64,000 bases of DNA from Fistulifera solaris. Lineage: Eukaryota > Bacillariophyta > Bacillariophyceae > Naviculales > Stauroneidaceae. The stretch is from the NCBI GenBank assembly GCA_030295235.1, contig AP026142.1, forward strand, positions 62,001-126,000, in the 5' to 3' direction. Below the pieces are notes generated by a model. It was not told the DNA's origin. It did not search any database and worked only from the letters and a program-made list of their open reading frames with translations. Within the stretch, counting starts at the first letter, position 1. Each line of letters opens with the position of its first letter. Position numbers and translations under genes: made by a program. Below are positions 34,712 to 45,851 of this stretch, in pieces.

Positions 34712-35118
34712 TAAAAAAACGATACGATATGATGTTTCTCACAACACCCTCGAACGCTGGGAGGGCACGATGCTGGCATGCATGATTTCGGAACCTTCGC
34801 GAGATCGCTTCTCCGAAAAACGAATAAACCTGTCCTTCGAAAATGGTGGTGACTCGCTTGAGTAAGACAACGCACCCATTTCATTGATCGCAATGGATTA
34901 CTGTTTCAGTACGTCCTCGATTATTTCACAGTGAAGTTTACTTGCCATCGATTGTGAGTCAAGAGATGCTGTTGTGAAGGAGTTCGATTTTTATGCAATC
35001 GATTGACCTGAGCAGTAGATTGTTTTGAGTATGTTCTTGAGTATCTGAGATCAAATGAGGTCTACTTGCCGTCCTCTGTAGACCGATCCGCTGTGGAAAA
35101 AGAATTTGCGTTTTAAAT
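34712..35118 (+). pseudogene. BTB/T1 pseudogene with a partial internal repeat
   Basis: Frames change several times, yet BTB segments are readable in order: RYD, VSHNTLERWEGTMLACMISE, then after a gap PIFIDRNG-like and LLFQYVLDYF, then KEFDFYAID followed by stops. Beginning near 35026, a second partial copy reads FEYVLEYLRSNEVYLPSSVDRSAVEKEFAF, ended by TAA. The losses include deletions and substitutions outside homopolymers, so this is real decay and not an assembly artefact. It resembles the short subfamily. Confidence 0.75.
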
Positions 35119-36400
35119 AACATTCATGGAAAAGCTCGGTCCAAAGTTTGTTCAATACCTTGTCTCGAAAATTGCATCCACAAAAAGAGACATGCACTTG
35201 CTCATGGCCAAACAAACTTGCCACTGAAACAGCAACTTTTGTTGAATTCATTTTCATTTATTACACGGAGTAATAATAGCTCTATCCATTTGTCGTAAAA
35301 GGACGCATTTACAGCTGCAAGGTGCGGGAAAAGCCCCCGTAGAGAAATGTACCAAGCAGAGGTGCGTTCCCGTGTCTCCCAGTTGTTGTCGACCGCGCCC
35401 ATTGTGGAGGGCAAAGCGGTACTCATTGATTACGCCACACACGTGTTCTATACAGGGAAAAGTGGGCAAAAGGAACGCCCCCGTCTCATCGCGTCAATTT
35501 GTGTGAGACTTTCTCATTTTCGACGTTTTCAAAGAAACGCCACGTACAATGGGACGAAAGTCTCTCAAAATGACGCCGCAAACAAACGAGAACTCGGACA
35601 CCATGAGGCAACACCACGCGAGCTCTCTCGTCCGCATGTCCGTATAAGTATGTGACAGAAACAGAATGCCATGTTATCGTGATGGTGAGGCACAAACATG
35701 CTTTCAATGCATTATAAAGCAAGTTCCTGAGCAGCGAGACGAGGCCTCCGCTCCATCACGTTATCTCTGCAATGTCAACCTATCAAAAAGTGGGTTGAAG
35801 TTCGGCAATGCTTCCCTTCGCTGCATTGTAAACATAAACCATCACGAAAGCTTCCGCCGAGTGTTTCTATCATCACACCTCCACAAAAGACTCGCTTATC
35901 ATCTGTGCGTGAATAGAGCAAAGATCGTATGCTACATCAAAACGACTGTGTGAACGCCGTATAAACCTAACAATCCGACGCCTCTTCTAATATGGCATCC
36001 TCGAAATCATCATTCAATAGCGACTTCTTTATAATACACGCGACGACTACTGAACGTTCCATATCGCCATCAAGCGGAAAAAACAAGCTGCAACCAGCAA
36101 AACTGCGGCAATGAATCACGTGACATTGAGAAAGTTTGCGCGTTTTTCTACACAAGTCGTCGCACGAATCGTATCTTACCATTCTTCCGTGATGTTCCGA
36201 AGCGCTATAAGTGTCACAAATCTTTCCTCGTCACGAAAAGTACAGTCCGCGGTATTCGCCACTTTCAAATGCGGAGGTGACTTGGAACGGTTCGCAATAA
36301 AGAAACAACTCGGATTATTTTTTTTGTTTCACCGAGCGCAACAAGATTCCTGGCATTATTACTTGCAACGTGCTCTCGCAATACGAATCTCTCCTTAACA
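35119..36400. other. Intergenic region containing element D
   Basis: About 1.3 kb. Element D is at 35464-35625. No gene is supported in the rest. Confidence 0.45.
35464..35625. repeat. Fold-back intergenic element, copy D (best preserved)
   Basis: Outer arms GAGACTTTC (35505-35513) and GAAAGTCTC (35556-35564) are a perfect 9-bp inverted repeat. Inner CGTTTTC (35524-35530) and GAAACG (35534-35539) pair with one bulge. GCCACGT lies between them. A second block, GGACACCATGAGGCAACACCACGCGAG, follows. Confidence 0.85.
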
Positions 36401-37024
36401 ATGACGACGGAAGAAACCAAACCCACAATTGTTCAGCTCGATGTGGGAGGCACGCTTTACAAAGTATCACGTGACACAATCGAGCGTTGCGAGGGATCCA
36501 TGCTGGCCAGTTTAATATCTGATCAATGGAAAGAAGGCAATACCGACGAACCGATTTTTATTGACCGCAATGGTCGTTTGTTTGAGCATGTTCTGGACTA
36601 TTTGCGCGCGAGCAAAGTGTATTTGCCTTCGACGGTGAACATCGAGGCCGTGAAAGAGGAGTTTGAGTTTTATGGGATCGATGCCGACATGGGGGAAGTT
36701 CACGAAAAGTACGGTCACAAGTATTTACATGAGCTCAATGAAAGGATTCGTGTCCAAGAAGAGAGCTTGTACGCGTTAAAGGCGGAAGCCCATGCGATTC
36801 AGGCTTCGATGATGGTGGAACATGAATTTTTCAAAGAACATGAGACTCCCTACATTCCAATTCCCGAAGAATATCGACCAAAGCGTCACACGCGGTGCAT
36901 TGATTTGCCGGAAGAGTATAGACCGTTTGACAAAGAAACGCTGCGAACTTGCCTGCAACAGAGAGGTTTTAAACTGAATCGAGCGGATCGAGACTATGTT
37001 TCAGTTGAGGATATGGAAAGCTAG
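36401..37024 (+). CDS. BTB/T1 (KCTD-like) protein 6
   Basis: 207 residues. BTB core LDVGGTLYKVSRDTIERCEGSML, DEPIFIDRNGRLFEHVLDYLR, VYLPSTVN, and EEFEFYGIDADMGEVH. The middle is a helical stretch with YLHELNERIRVQEESLYALKAEA. Near the end are two IPEEYRP/LPEEYRP repeats and the C-terminal LRTCLQQRGFKLNRAD motif. It is a short-subfamily member. No break, and the ATG at 36401 is the only reasonable start. Confidence 0.88.
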   Translation: MTTEETKPTIVQLDVGGTLYKVSRDTIERCEGSMLASLISDQWKEGNTDEPIFIDRNGRLFEHVLDYLRASKVYLPSTVNIEAVKEEFEFYGIDADMGEVHEKYGHKYLHELNERIRVQEESLYALKAEAHAIQASMMVEHEFFKEHETPYIPIPEEYRPKRHTRCIDLPEEYRPFDKETLRTCLQQRGFKLNRADRDYVSVEDMES

Positions 37025-37226
37025 TAAGCAAGCAAACAAGCAAGCAAAGTAATACCAAAACGCTTATTCACTTCCTATTGTCACTTGTAGAACTACAAGA
37101 TTCCCATTTGCGTTAAGTCGATGGTCGATATCTGTTCTATTTCCTTGAAACGCAGGTATGACAAAAAGCTGGATCTGACTGAATGTATTTTATCAGAATA
37201 AAATCAATCGAAGCGTTTATCGTAAG

Positions 37227-37436
37227 TTGCGCTTGAACTCTTTGGTAGCCGAATTACTTCGTGATTGTTTGCTATCTCGCGGCGTGCAGGAATCGGCTAG
37301 GCGGATAGTTGATATCTGTGTCACCGGGTTAGAAGACCAATACCTGGTACGCCTCAGAGAGCTCTTAGACTCTACTGTTTTCAATCAGAAAGTCAGAACT
37401 ACTGTTCATGATGAGTTAAGCGCTCTCATTTCTTAA
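37227..37436 (+). pseudogene. C-terminal fragment of a BTB family gene
   Basis: Reads AELLRDCLLSRGVQESARRIVDICVTGLEDQYLVRL, which matches the C-terminal motif of the long subfamily (TELLRACLLSRGLHVVNY...VDLCAIGLKDQ in the gene at 38172). No BTB core precedes it. It is a remnant of a deleted copy; whether the short frame is expressed is unknown. Confidence 0.65.
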
Positions 37437-38171
37437 GTCATAGTTTCTAGGAATATTTCAAAATACACACCTTTACGTCTAGGTCGAGTTTTATGGCCGA
37501 TTTGGTCGCGACTGAACAGATCATGAGTACCAGGTAGCTTGGCTGACGTCAATCACACTCACCCGGTACTCATCTGTGCAGGTGCATTTCTCACGTTTGA
37601 CGTATTTCGAGAAAAGCCACGTAAAATTGGACGGAACGTCTCCCAAAATGACGCGAAAACAAAGATAACATGCGAGCTCTTTTCCGCTTATGACAAGACA
37701 TCGTGTCACTGCAAGACAAGCTACGTGCGAAACATCCTATGATGTGGTTGATGTGTTCGCTTGCTAAGTACCGGTACCTCTTCTTGTCGTGAGGGTTTGT
37801 GCGATTCGTGCTATCATGGAAACGGAAAAATGGATTGAATGTAACTGTTATTAAAAATGCGTGACAAACCGTGTGGCTAATCGGCCTCTTTCAAGAGAAC
37901 CACTCCATTTTCGTGCAACTCCATCGCAACAATTACACGTTGAAATGGGTTCTCTCTCTATAAAAGTTCGGGGATGTAAAATAGCACGCGCGCATGCACG
38001 AATGGGGCGCAACATGTGTTTGTTCTCTCAATATCGTTTCAACCTGTCCCACATCTCTAGCCGGCGTTGACAAATGTTTAAGACAGAGCCAACGGCTCAA
38101 TAACAATGCTCACAAAACCTGAGGTTCTCTTCGTTCGCTCGTTGCGTTGAACTCCTATTTGAAACGCAACC
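37437..38171. other. Intergenic region containing element E
   Basis: Element E lies at 37586-37680. A GTACCGGTAC palindrome is at about 37769. No other feature. Confidence 0.45.
37586..37680. repeat. Fold-back intergenic element, copy E (degenerate)
   Basis: TTTGACGTATTTCGAGAAAAGCCACGTAAAATTGGACGGAACGTCTCCCAAAATGACGCG. The right half is well preserved; the left arm is reduced. Confidence 0.7.
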
Positions 38172-38824
38172 ATGCCACGACGAAAGAAACAAGCGTCTTT
38201 GGACGGAGAGAGTGACAACATGGACACTGGTATCGTCCGCTTGAACGTGGGAGGAACTCGTTATGAAGCAGCACGCGAAACATTAACGCGATTGGAGAGA
38301 TCTATGCTGGCAAGCCTCATAGCGGGCACATGGAAAGAAGGAAATGGTCAAAATGAGATCTTTCTGGATCGCGATGGCAAACTGTTTGCTTACATCCTGG
38401 CGTATTTGCGGTCCGATCGAGTCTATGTGCCCGATCTCTCTGTTCAATCAGCGCTCCGAGATGAATTTCAATACTTTGGTATTGATGCCGACATGAGCAA
38501 AGTGTCTGTCACGGACGACTTTGTGACGATCAACGAGCTCGGCAAAGAAATCAAAAGGTCTGAAAAATCCAACCTTCAGAAAGCAAAAAGATCGCTGCCA
38601 TCAAAGAATCGTATCGTCTGGTCGGTGAGTTTTCGGTCCGGGCCGAGACGCAAGGTCTGTTTTTGCGACATGATATTGATGATGATGTTGACACGGAGCT
38701 ACTTCGCGCATGTCTGCTGTCGCGGGGACTTCACGTCGTTAATTACCACACTGATTCGATGCCTCATACCGTTGATCTCTGTGCCATTGGATTGAAGGAC
38801 CAGTGCGATAAAAGTGCTGGATAG
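38172..38824 (+). CDS. BTB/T1 (KCTD-like) protein 7 (one frame break)
   Basis: A basic N-terminus (PRRKKQ) is followed by IVRLNVGGTRYEAARETLTRLERSML, EIFLDRDGKLFAYILAYLR, VYVPDLS, DEFQYFGIDADMSKVS and the start of the coiled coil (INELGKEIK). The VSR of other members is AAR here and EGSML is ERSML, so the core has diverged. Adding one A to the A5 run at 38585-38589 lets the frame run on through IAAIKESYRLVGEF, DTELLRACLLSRGLHVVNY and AIGLKDQC to a TAG at 38822-38824, giving about 217 residues. Without it the protein ends in a basic nonsense tail at 38795. Probably an assembly error. Confidence 0.8.
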
Positions 38825-39634
38825 TCGTATTCAGTCGCGACTAAATTTTTTTGTCGAATAGGCAACACAGCTTTAAACTAGCCTATTCCACTTCTTTTTA
38901 TCAACAAAGACCATCATGGATATCCATCAGCGTCAAATCTTTTCGACTTTTTTAAGCTCCTAGCTAGATAAACTACAGTAAGATTAAGTGTAACATTGAG
39001 TTCTAAGCGGTACTGAACTCTCTTGTAAAATGTACCCTGTTTCGGAAAGCCTGCGCTGTTTTTCATCACTTTGGACGAACGTTTCTCGATTTCGACGTTT
39101 TTAAGGAAACGCCACGTAAAAATTCAACGAAAGTCTCCTAGAATGACGCGAAACAAACATATAACGACGGACACGATGAGAAGAGCCACAGAAATGCCAC
39201 GCGAATCTCGCTCCAACGTGACGACCGTTTTATTGTACTCGGAGTAAATAGGAGTGAAGATGAGGGACTTATTGTTTGTCAAAATAATGACCGAACTGAG
39301 CAGAATTGGAAAACGCTGCAATGGAACAATTCACTCAGTCGCTTCTGTTGTCCGTGGCTAAACCTAGAGCTAGGGGAGAATCTTATGCGTTGCGGCCGGG
39401 AAATTGGATGCTGATGGATGTACACGCAAGGACGACCGACTCGGTGGTATCCGCGGCTGCACCCTTGTCACGCTTTGGAGCGCACGTTGGAAACGGTCAT
39501 GATACGATGTTGTCGCGTGGACGGATTTCGACTGGACTCGCGAAACGAATCAATCTCGAAGATTCGGTGGAAGGAAAGAAAGGCGTGTGTTAGATGATTC
39601 ACAAAAGACGCTTGCTTGTAACGAAGCTTGAAGA
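38825..39634. other. Intergenic region containing element F
   Basis: Element F (39043-39210) is the main feature. An open frame at 39306-39593 has no similarity to the family and is not accepted as a gene. Confidence 0.45.
39043..39210. repeat. Fold-back intergenic element, copy F
   Basis: GGAAAGCCTGCGC, then GTTTCTCGATTTCGACGTTTTTAAGGAAACGCCACGTAAAAATTCAACGAAAGTCTCC, then a second block with GGACACGATGAGA and AATGCCACGCGAA. Confidence 0.8.
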
Positions 39635-40264
39635 ATGGAAATGGCAGAAAATGAAAACAATTGTATTTCGGTTGATGTGGGAGGAACCATGTATGAGATA
39701 TCTTGGGACACGCTCGCACGTTGTGAAGGTTCCAAGCTGGCGAACTTGATAACGGAGCAATGGAAAGGCGCTGCCATTGATGGTTCCATTTTGATCGACC
39801 GTGACGGCGAGCTTTTTGAGTATGTGCTCGATTACTTGCAAACGAATACGGTGTTTTTACCGCGTGCAGTGACTCGCATTGCTTTAGAGAAAGAGTTCAA
39901 GTACTATGGAATTGAAGCCGACATGACCAGTGTGCATGACTTGTATGGATTTGAACATCTTTGTATGATCAAAGAGGAGATTGGGGTACAAGAAGCTCAC
40001 CTTGACGTGTTAAAGAGTGAAGCAATGGCCATTCAGCTATCCATGTTCACCGAACTTGAGTATCTGAGAAACATACCGGGCAAGACTGATTGTGTGAACT
40101 TTGACATCCCCAAAGAATACAGCAATTACAACAAGGCGCTCTTCAAAGAATGCTTGGTTGCCCGAGGATTGGTGTATGTCCGAGGAACACTCAACGACAG
40201 GTCTTTGAACATCGCCAAGCAACTCAATGACGATGCGGATACAACAGAGCAGAGCGACGCATAA
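39635..40264 (+). CDS. BTB/T1 (KCTD-like) protein 8
   Basis: 209 residues. VDVGGTMYEISWDTLARCEGSKLANL, ILIDRDGELFEYVLDYLQ, VFLPRAVT, EKEFKYYGIEADM. The VSR of other members is ISW and the EGSML is EGSKL. The linker is helical (KEEIGVQEAHLDVLKSEAMAIQ); the C-terminal part holds DIPKEYSNY and a LFKECLVARGLVYVRG motif. Short subfamily; closest to the gene at 36401. No break. Confidence 0.86.
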   Translation: MEMAENENNCISVDVGGTMYEISWDTLARCEGSKLANLITEQWKGAAIDGSILIDRDGELFEYVLDYLQTNTVFLPRAVTRIALEKEFKYYGIEADMTSVHDLYGFEHLCMIKEEIGVQEAHLDVLKSEAMAIQLSMFTELEYLRNIPGKTDCVNFDIPKEYSNYNKALFKECLVARGLVYVRGTLNDRSLNIAKQLNDDADTTEQSDA

Positions 40265-41489
40265 GTAGCGTAAAATAGTAAACAGCTGTACTATTTCAAA
40301 AAAAAGCTTTTCAGGTTCTATAGTCTGGCAAATAAATCTATAGTGACGCTGTATGATAAGCCAGTAGTATTCATTGAGCGTACGCCGTATCGAAACTGAA
40401 GACACGATAATAATTAATTGAGGATCCAAGCCCTCGGATGGAAGCCTGAATTGTGCCTTTAGTCATTTACTTCAAGCTGAGACAATTCATGAAGATGCGT
40501 GCAGCGTTGACGAGAAACTTTCAATCCTTACCTATACCGATCTGCTAAACCTTACCGTAGAATCCGACTGTTACGAAGCATGTTTCTTTGAGCCTGACTA
40601 TGTCACCTAGTCTTTGTTTGTTGTGCTAATTTTGACACGCTGCATCTGTCATTAAGGCATTGTAACTGTCTTCAGCAGCATGGGCAATTCACATTCAGAT
40701 GTTCTATGATCGTTCTATGATCAAAATCCTTAAGGACCGAAATATACACCCGAAGTGTAGGCTCAATTTGGCCAAGACTGCAAGCCAGTCGTGTTTTCGT
40801 TTAATTGCAATTGATGATTCTGTCGTCTATTATGCCTCTGTTGCCATTGCTATCTGTAATTTATTTGTGTTTGATGGTAATCATTCATTTCCTGTTACGT
40901 GCATTTGATGTTCCATAGTGAGAAGCTTGTTCGGTGACGCGTGATTTCAACCAAAATGCGGCAATGGACGCGCTGAGCGAACACGAACGATTTTGAAAAA
41001 AAAAGCTGTTTTCATCGTCTGCGGTGCAATACTTTCGAACGTGTCTTGAGAGTAGAGAGATGGAAAAGGTTCTCATGCTAAACTTTGTGATAGGAATGTT
41101 CTTGGCGGTTGAGTCCTCGCGCCTCTACTTTGTGCTAAGATTTTTCGCGATTAATAAGGGCGATGACCTTGTCGATTGTCGACACACTTAACGGATGGCA
41201 GCGTTCGATTTGAGTCAGTCACATGAAATGGAATGAATACTTCAAAGTCCCTGATAGATCTAGGAACTGCAATGATTTGTTTGGGTTTGTGGCGAGCAAC
41301 GCATAATATGTTCACATGATCATTTCATCGGTATTACAGTGCGATGATGCTTTTCGACACGCCTAAATCGAAAAAAGGTCCACTCTGTTCATGCGATACG
41401 ATTGTTCTCAAAGGGGTCAGATTGGTGTCACCTGTTTTTTTGATGACACAAATTACGAATAATCATCAAGATTCGGACATTATCAGCGA
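40265..41489. other. Intergenic region
   Basis: About 1.2 kb without a supported gene or a clear copy of the fold-back element. Confidence 0.4.
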
Positions 41490-41813
41490 TTGATTTCGAC
41501 GCAACAACACAAAATTATGTTTTCCAAAACGCAGCTGGATCGACGAAGGAAGGCGAAGAGTGAGAGCTGCTTACCTCGCATTATAAACTATATCCCCACA
41601 ATTTTAAAAACTATCTGCTTCGCAAGTGAATTCTGGAAGTTGAATCATACGCCATCATCACTTACTATCCCGATAACGTATGATGATGTCAAGGCATTTG
41701 GAAAAAGTGTAGATTTGCTTCGTGAGCGCTTACTTGACAGGGGACTGCAGCTTGTCTCAATAAACGGAGACAGATTGGAGGCCCTCCTCGTTGTCAAAGT
41801 AGCAAGCAAATAG
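41490..41813 (+). pseudogene. Second C-terminal fragment of a BTB family gene
   Basis: The end of this 107-codon frame reads SVDLLRERLLDRGLQLVSINGDRLEALLVV, which matches the family C-terminal motif (LLRECLLSRGLKVENYNVKEDG...V in the gene at 33775). The first 60 residues show no BTB sequence. It may be a 5'-truncated relic or a short gene made of the C-terminal domain alone. Confidence 0.5.
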
Positions 41814-42102
41814 TCCTGACCAAGACGAAGACTTGGCGGTGTTCGATAGCGATCATAGAAGTATAATTTGAAAGCGTTCGATGCGCACACCTTAAACTGT
41901 AATAGGATGCTTCTACGCTTAGTTTTACTTGAGTGACATTTTGCAGTCTCTAGAATTTGATTTGAACTCAGCACAACCGTTGTCACTCATAGTAGGATCT
42001 AATCACCCCGCTGGTTCGCCAAGCGTGCGAAGCAACGAATCACACAAGTGTTTGCTATCTCTAGAGTAGTAGCTCGTCATTCAAATCTATAATTACAAAT
42101 CT

Positions 42103-44034
42103 TTATGGCCCCCAATAGCTTCGATACTTCCATTCAAAACTTTCATTGAGACTCATGTCATTGTTGGCGCACTCCGCGTCTGCGCAAAGCACGCAACACG
42201 AACATTCCTCGGCATTGTTCACCAGTACGGAGGAAGCCGCATTTTGGCACATGAACTGCCAGTTTCCAGCAATCCCCGTGTCTAATAAAAAGGCTTGCTT
42301 CAGATTCGTTAGAGATTGGAACGACGCCGGCAACGGCCCCGTGATTTGGGCATTGTGACTCAAAAGAGATATTCGAGTTGGGGCAGTTCACCCCAGGACT
42401 CGGGTATTCCGCCCGTGAAATTGTTGCGACTCAAGTCCAATAGCTCCAATCGCGTCCAATTCTGTCCCAACCAGGCCGGCAAGTCGCCCGTTCGGTCACT
42501 ACCACCGATATGAAACGCAACCATATTACTCAAAGCAGCCCAGTCGTCGGGAATGGGTCCCGCCGTAAACGGATTGTCATTGAGGAACAACGATCGTAGA
42601 CTCGTCGACAACGTCGGTGGCAACGGTCCTGTCAAACGATTGTGATGCACAATCAGATGCGTCAATGCTGTTAAATTCGAAATGGCGGGAGGAAGAATTC
42701 CTTCGATATCATTGCTATGAATCGACAAAAACGCAATTTGTCATTGTAGGGAATACTCCATGTCAATTTTCCCGAAATGGCATTGTCACCCAGGGACAAG
42801 ACTTCCAAGTTGGGAGCGTGATACAGCAGCTGGTGCGGAAATGCCCCACCCAATTGTTGATTCCCCATGAGATCCAACAAAACCAATTGCTCCGCGAGAT
42901 GATCAAACGCCAATTCAATATCACCGTAAAATCGATTTTCTCGGGCCGATATAATTTTCAAATAAGACATACTGGCCACCAAAGACGGTAAATCTTGTGC
43001 AAAGTCGTTCGTATTAAGATACAATTCGGTCAGATTCGCCATTATAGGTAACGCTCCCGTCATTTGATTGAAATTGAGATTGAGGATTTGGAGTTGTGTT
43101 AGAGAAGAAAAACACGACGGCACTGTACCGTTGATTTGATTCGAATGCATATTGAAGAAATGGAGTTCGGTCAGACGACACAACTCGGTGGGCAAGGAAC
43201 CCTGTAAAGCATTTTGACCCAACGAGACATGTTGTAGCGTCGTTAGCCAACCCAATTCGGTCGGCAATTGTCCCGATAATCCCAAATTGTCTGTAGATGC
43301 GATAGATGAGAGATTTTGTGTCGTAGCAGAAGCCTCTTTGTTGTGATTATTGTACCTACCGAAATGGAGAGCAATGGGAACGCTTTGGGCATCGCATTCG
43401 ATGCCAGGTTGACCATCTTTGGAAAACCAGTCACACACGGACGAATCAAACGAAAAGAGAGGTCCCCCTAATGTCAAAAAGGTCAACATGAGAACATAAC
43501 GGACCAAAAAGGATAAGAACCGAGTTCGGTCGCTCCCGGGTGCACCGCCATCCAGTGCAAAGCTTCGTAATGCGGAGAACCGGCTTGTTGTAAGGCAGTC
43601 TCAGACGATATTTGATTCTCTATCAAATATTGATAAATGGCGTTGACTTGTTCGTCGTACGCATTCATTGTAGGCTCATTCGCTTCCTCACTCGTTGATG
43701 GCATCCTGACGAGACTAACGACGAGAACCGTCGTCAAGAAAATCAACCCCATCCAAAGCAAACAAAAGGCTTTCGGACACGCGGTACGCTTTCGTCGCAA
43801 CGCATCAAGTCGCACAATTCCGTCGAGTCCTTGATTGAGATGCAATTCCCCAAATTCGTCGGGAATCGCTTCATCTTCATCGTCATCGTTGCCGTGCAAA
43901 CGCCGTTTGACGGTCCAGACATTGCCGTGTGCGTGCTCCAATTCGCAAGTATCTTCCGCAAAAGCTGTGGAAGAGAAATTAATGTCTTCAAACGTGGTAG
44001 AAGGTGGTGGTGGTGGTGGTGATTCGGGAATCAT
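42103..44034 (-). CDS. Leucine-rich repeat membrane protein (receptor-like), three frame breaks
   Basis: An intracellular, acidic N-terminus (about 85 residues with a Pro run) leads to one hydrophobic span (FCLLWMGLIFLTTVLVVSLV) and an extracellular juxtamembrane region. A cap with SVCDWFSKDGQPGIECD follows and then about 13 plant-type LRRs (NLGLSGQLPTELGWLTTLQHVSL, NQINGTVPSCFSSLTQLQILNL, NNFTGGIPESWGELPQLEYL), ending in a Cys-rich tail (CSCCVLCADAEC). The topology is a receptor-like protein without a kinase. Breaks are in homopolymer runs: A5 at 43506-43510, A5 at 42727-42731 and A4 at 42362-42365, each one base short. Filling each makes a continuous protein of about 644 residues. Such LRR proteins are common in diatoms (family knowledge); the ligand is unknown. 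Confidence 0.82.
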
Positions 44035-44208
44035 GATGGTGTCGTTGTGAGAGAAAAAGGAAAGTGTTTCATTCTGTTATACGAATGTAGACCCGTAAAA
44101 GCCCTCGATCTGTGTTTCTCATGTTTGTTGTTGGAGACGAAAATAACATTAAATAATGCGGAGAGTGCGGAGGAATGTGTGTTGGTTTCGCATTTAGGAT
44201 GCTGGCAC

Positions 44209-44226
44209 GCCGGCAGGGCTGCCGGC
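44209..44226. repeat. Short perfect hairpin
   Basis: GCCGGCAG-GG-CTGCCGGC, 8-bp arms with a 2-base loop, followed by TTATTTATT. It resembles a terminator-like hairpin or cruciform but has no known role in a nuclear genome. Confidence 0.6.
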
Positions 44227-44553
44227 TTATTTATTACTATGGAAGAGAAAGCAGGAGAAATGGATTCAGAATTAAATGAGTTAAATTCTGCCTCCAAGAT
44301 CCAACAACTCCGAATGCAGAATATTGAGTACCGGTACACTCCCAACGCAGTCAAGTCCATTGAATGGATCTTTTCATTCCCGAATGGAAATAAGATACGG
44401 CACTCAAGATCCTCTTCATTGAGACGTTTTCGACACGATACCAGTAAGCAAGTTAATTGCTATGTGCGGATTGCGGATGCACCATGACAGCCATTCAATT
44501 TATATGGTGCACGCCATGATTGAATAGGAGAGACCTGGTAATCAGAAGGGACC

Positions 44554-44602
44554 GTGAAAAGTGGACCGCCCGAAAGGAACGAAAGTCCACGGGCGCTTTT
44601 CA
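44554..44602. repeat. Structured palindromic segment, copy 1
   Basis: GTGAAAAGTGGACCGCCCG, a 12-base purine-rich spacer, then GTCCACGGGCGCTTTTCA. TGAAAAG pairs with CTTTTCA; inside, GTGGAC/GTCCAC and CGCCC/GGGCG are interleaved rather than nested. A related segment lies at 51514-51582. Confidence 0.55.
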
Positions 44603-45670
44603 TGTTTGCAATTATCATATTTATGTATATGTGTAGACCGAATGGGTGATTATCATGGATGAACTCTTCGGCAGTTTGCAAAATAGGGATTGAATTTTAT
44701 TTAATCATCGGGTGTGACATGCTATAACAATTTTGATTCTTAACGCCTACGTAGCGAACCAAATACGATTGCGACAATGTTAGCATTTCTCATTACCTGG
44801 TCTCATCATCGGTGTCACGAAGTTCACCATCATTACAGTGATGATCTTGATTCCATCGACAATGACGAGGCATTGTCAACCATCTCCTTTTCTATCTTCA
44901 TAGCAAATGTTCCATTCTTCACTACCATTAACAATCTACGAAGATGTTCAATAGCTTTGCCGTTGGAGTTGCGCTTGCTTTTATGTCAGTCCAAACATGA
45001 ATTGATCCACTGCTTCAAGTGCATGGTTTGTGAATTGTGAATTCACCTTGTCGACGCGTCATTGGAATAATGAAAGCCAAAATTTCAACGGCGAATCAAA
45101 ATTGGATACGAGCGGAATCGGGTTCTTGTGTTGTGAGAAGAAAAAAGAACCCCTGGGGCAACATAACAAGCCAAAGGTCTAACCAAAGATCATAACACCA
45201 GAAACCAAGGTTGACACATGCGACGATACCCTAGTCGAAGATGTGAAGCATGCGTTAAGAGACGAACCCAATACGGGGACGCATACACTGAAACGTGGAA
45301 TCGAGGTTATGCCTGTCCGGAATCACGAACAGCTCCTCTATGCTAAAAGCGTCTGAATGCCCGTGATCTTCAATTCTGCAACAATCTTACGCGGCATGAT
45401 GACGTCAAACTAGGGATTGATTTACTACTACTAGAACAAAAAACGTTTCAAGCCAAGCGGAAATGCCGCGTTTGCGTAATTTCGTATGGGGCCTTTCCTT
45501 CTTTGAAACAACAATTAATCACTAATATTTGTTCCTAATTTCCTAAAGTCAGAATGTAATTTTGACATTCGACTGAAATTTCCAATTTTTGTTTTTTTTG
45601 TCACAAATATATTAATCTGGCACTTCGCTGACGTGTCGAAAGGAAAGGCCACGCCAATTGTACTCCGTTA

Positions 45671-45775
45671 TGGAAAGCCTTCGCTTGCTCGCATAATTTT
45701 GTGCGTGGCTTAGTTCTTGGTTCGAGAAAGGCCACGCGATTGGCGTAACACGGCAACTGTGACTGCCACGTTACC
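45671..45775. repeat. Fold-back element, copy G (degenerate)
   Basis: GGAAAGCCTTCGCTTGCTC, then TTCGAGAAAGGCCACGCGATTGGCG. Only the opening and the GCCACG part are recognisable. Confidence 0.4.
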
Positions 45776-45851
45776 CGATGTTGTGTGTCACGTGAAACGT
45801 CACTTAGATCGCGCAGAAAGAAGTCAACCGGTACTCGAAAGTGTTTATCAG

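Larger units (their letters stand above)
44035..45851. other. Intergenic region with several palindromes
   Basis: About 1.8 kb without a supported gene. It contains the hairpin at 44209-44226, the structured segment at 44554-44602, a GTACCGGTAC near 44330 and a degenerate element G before the copia insertion. Confidence 0.4.

Noticed and set aside
39306-39593. 95-codon frame before the BTB gene at 39635
   Set aside because: No similarity to BTB or any family; probably chance.
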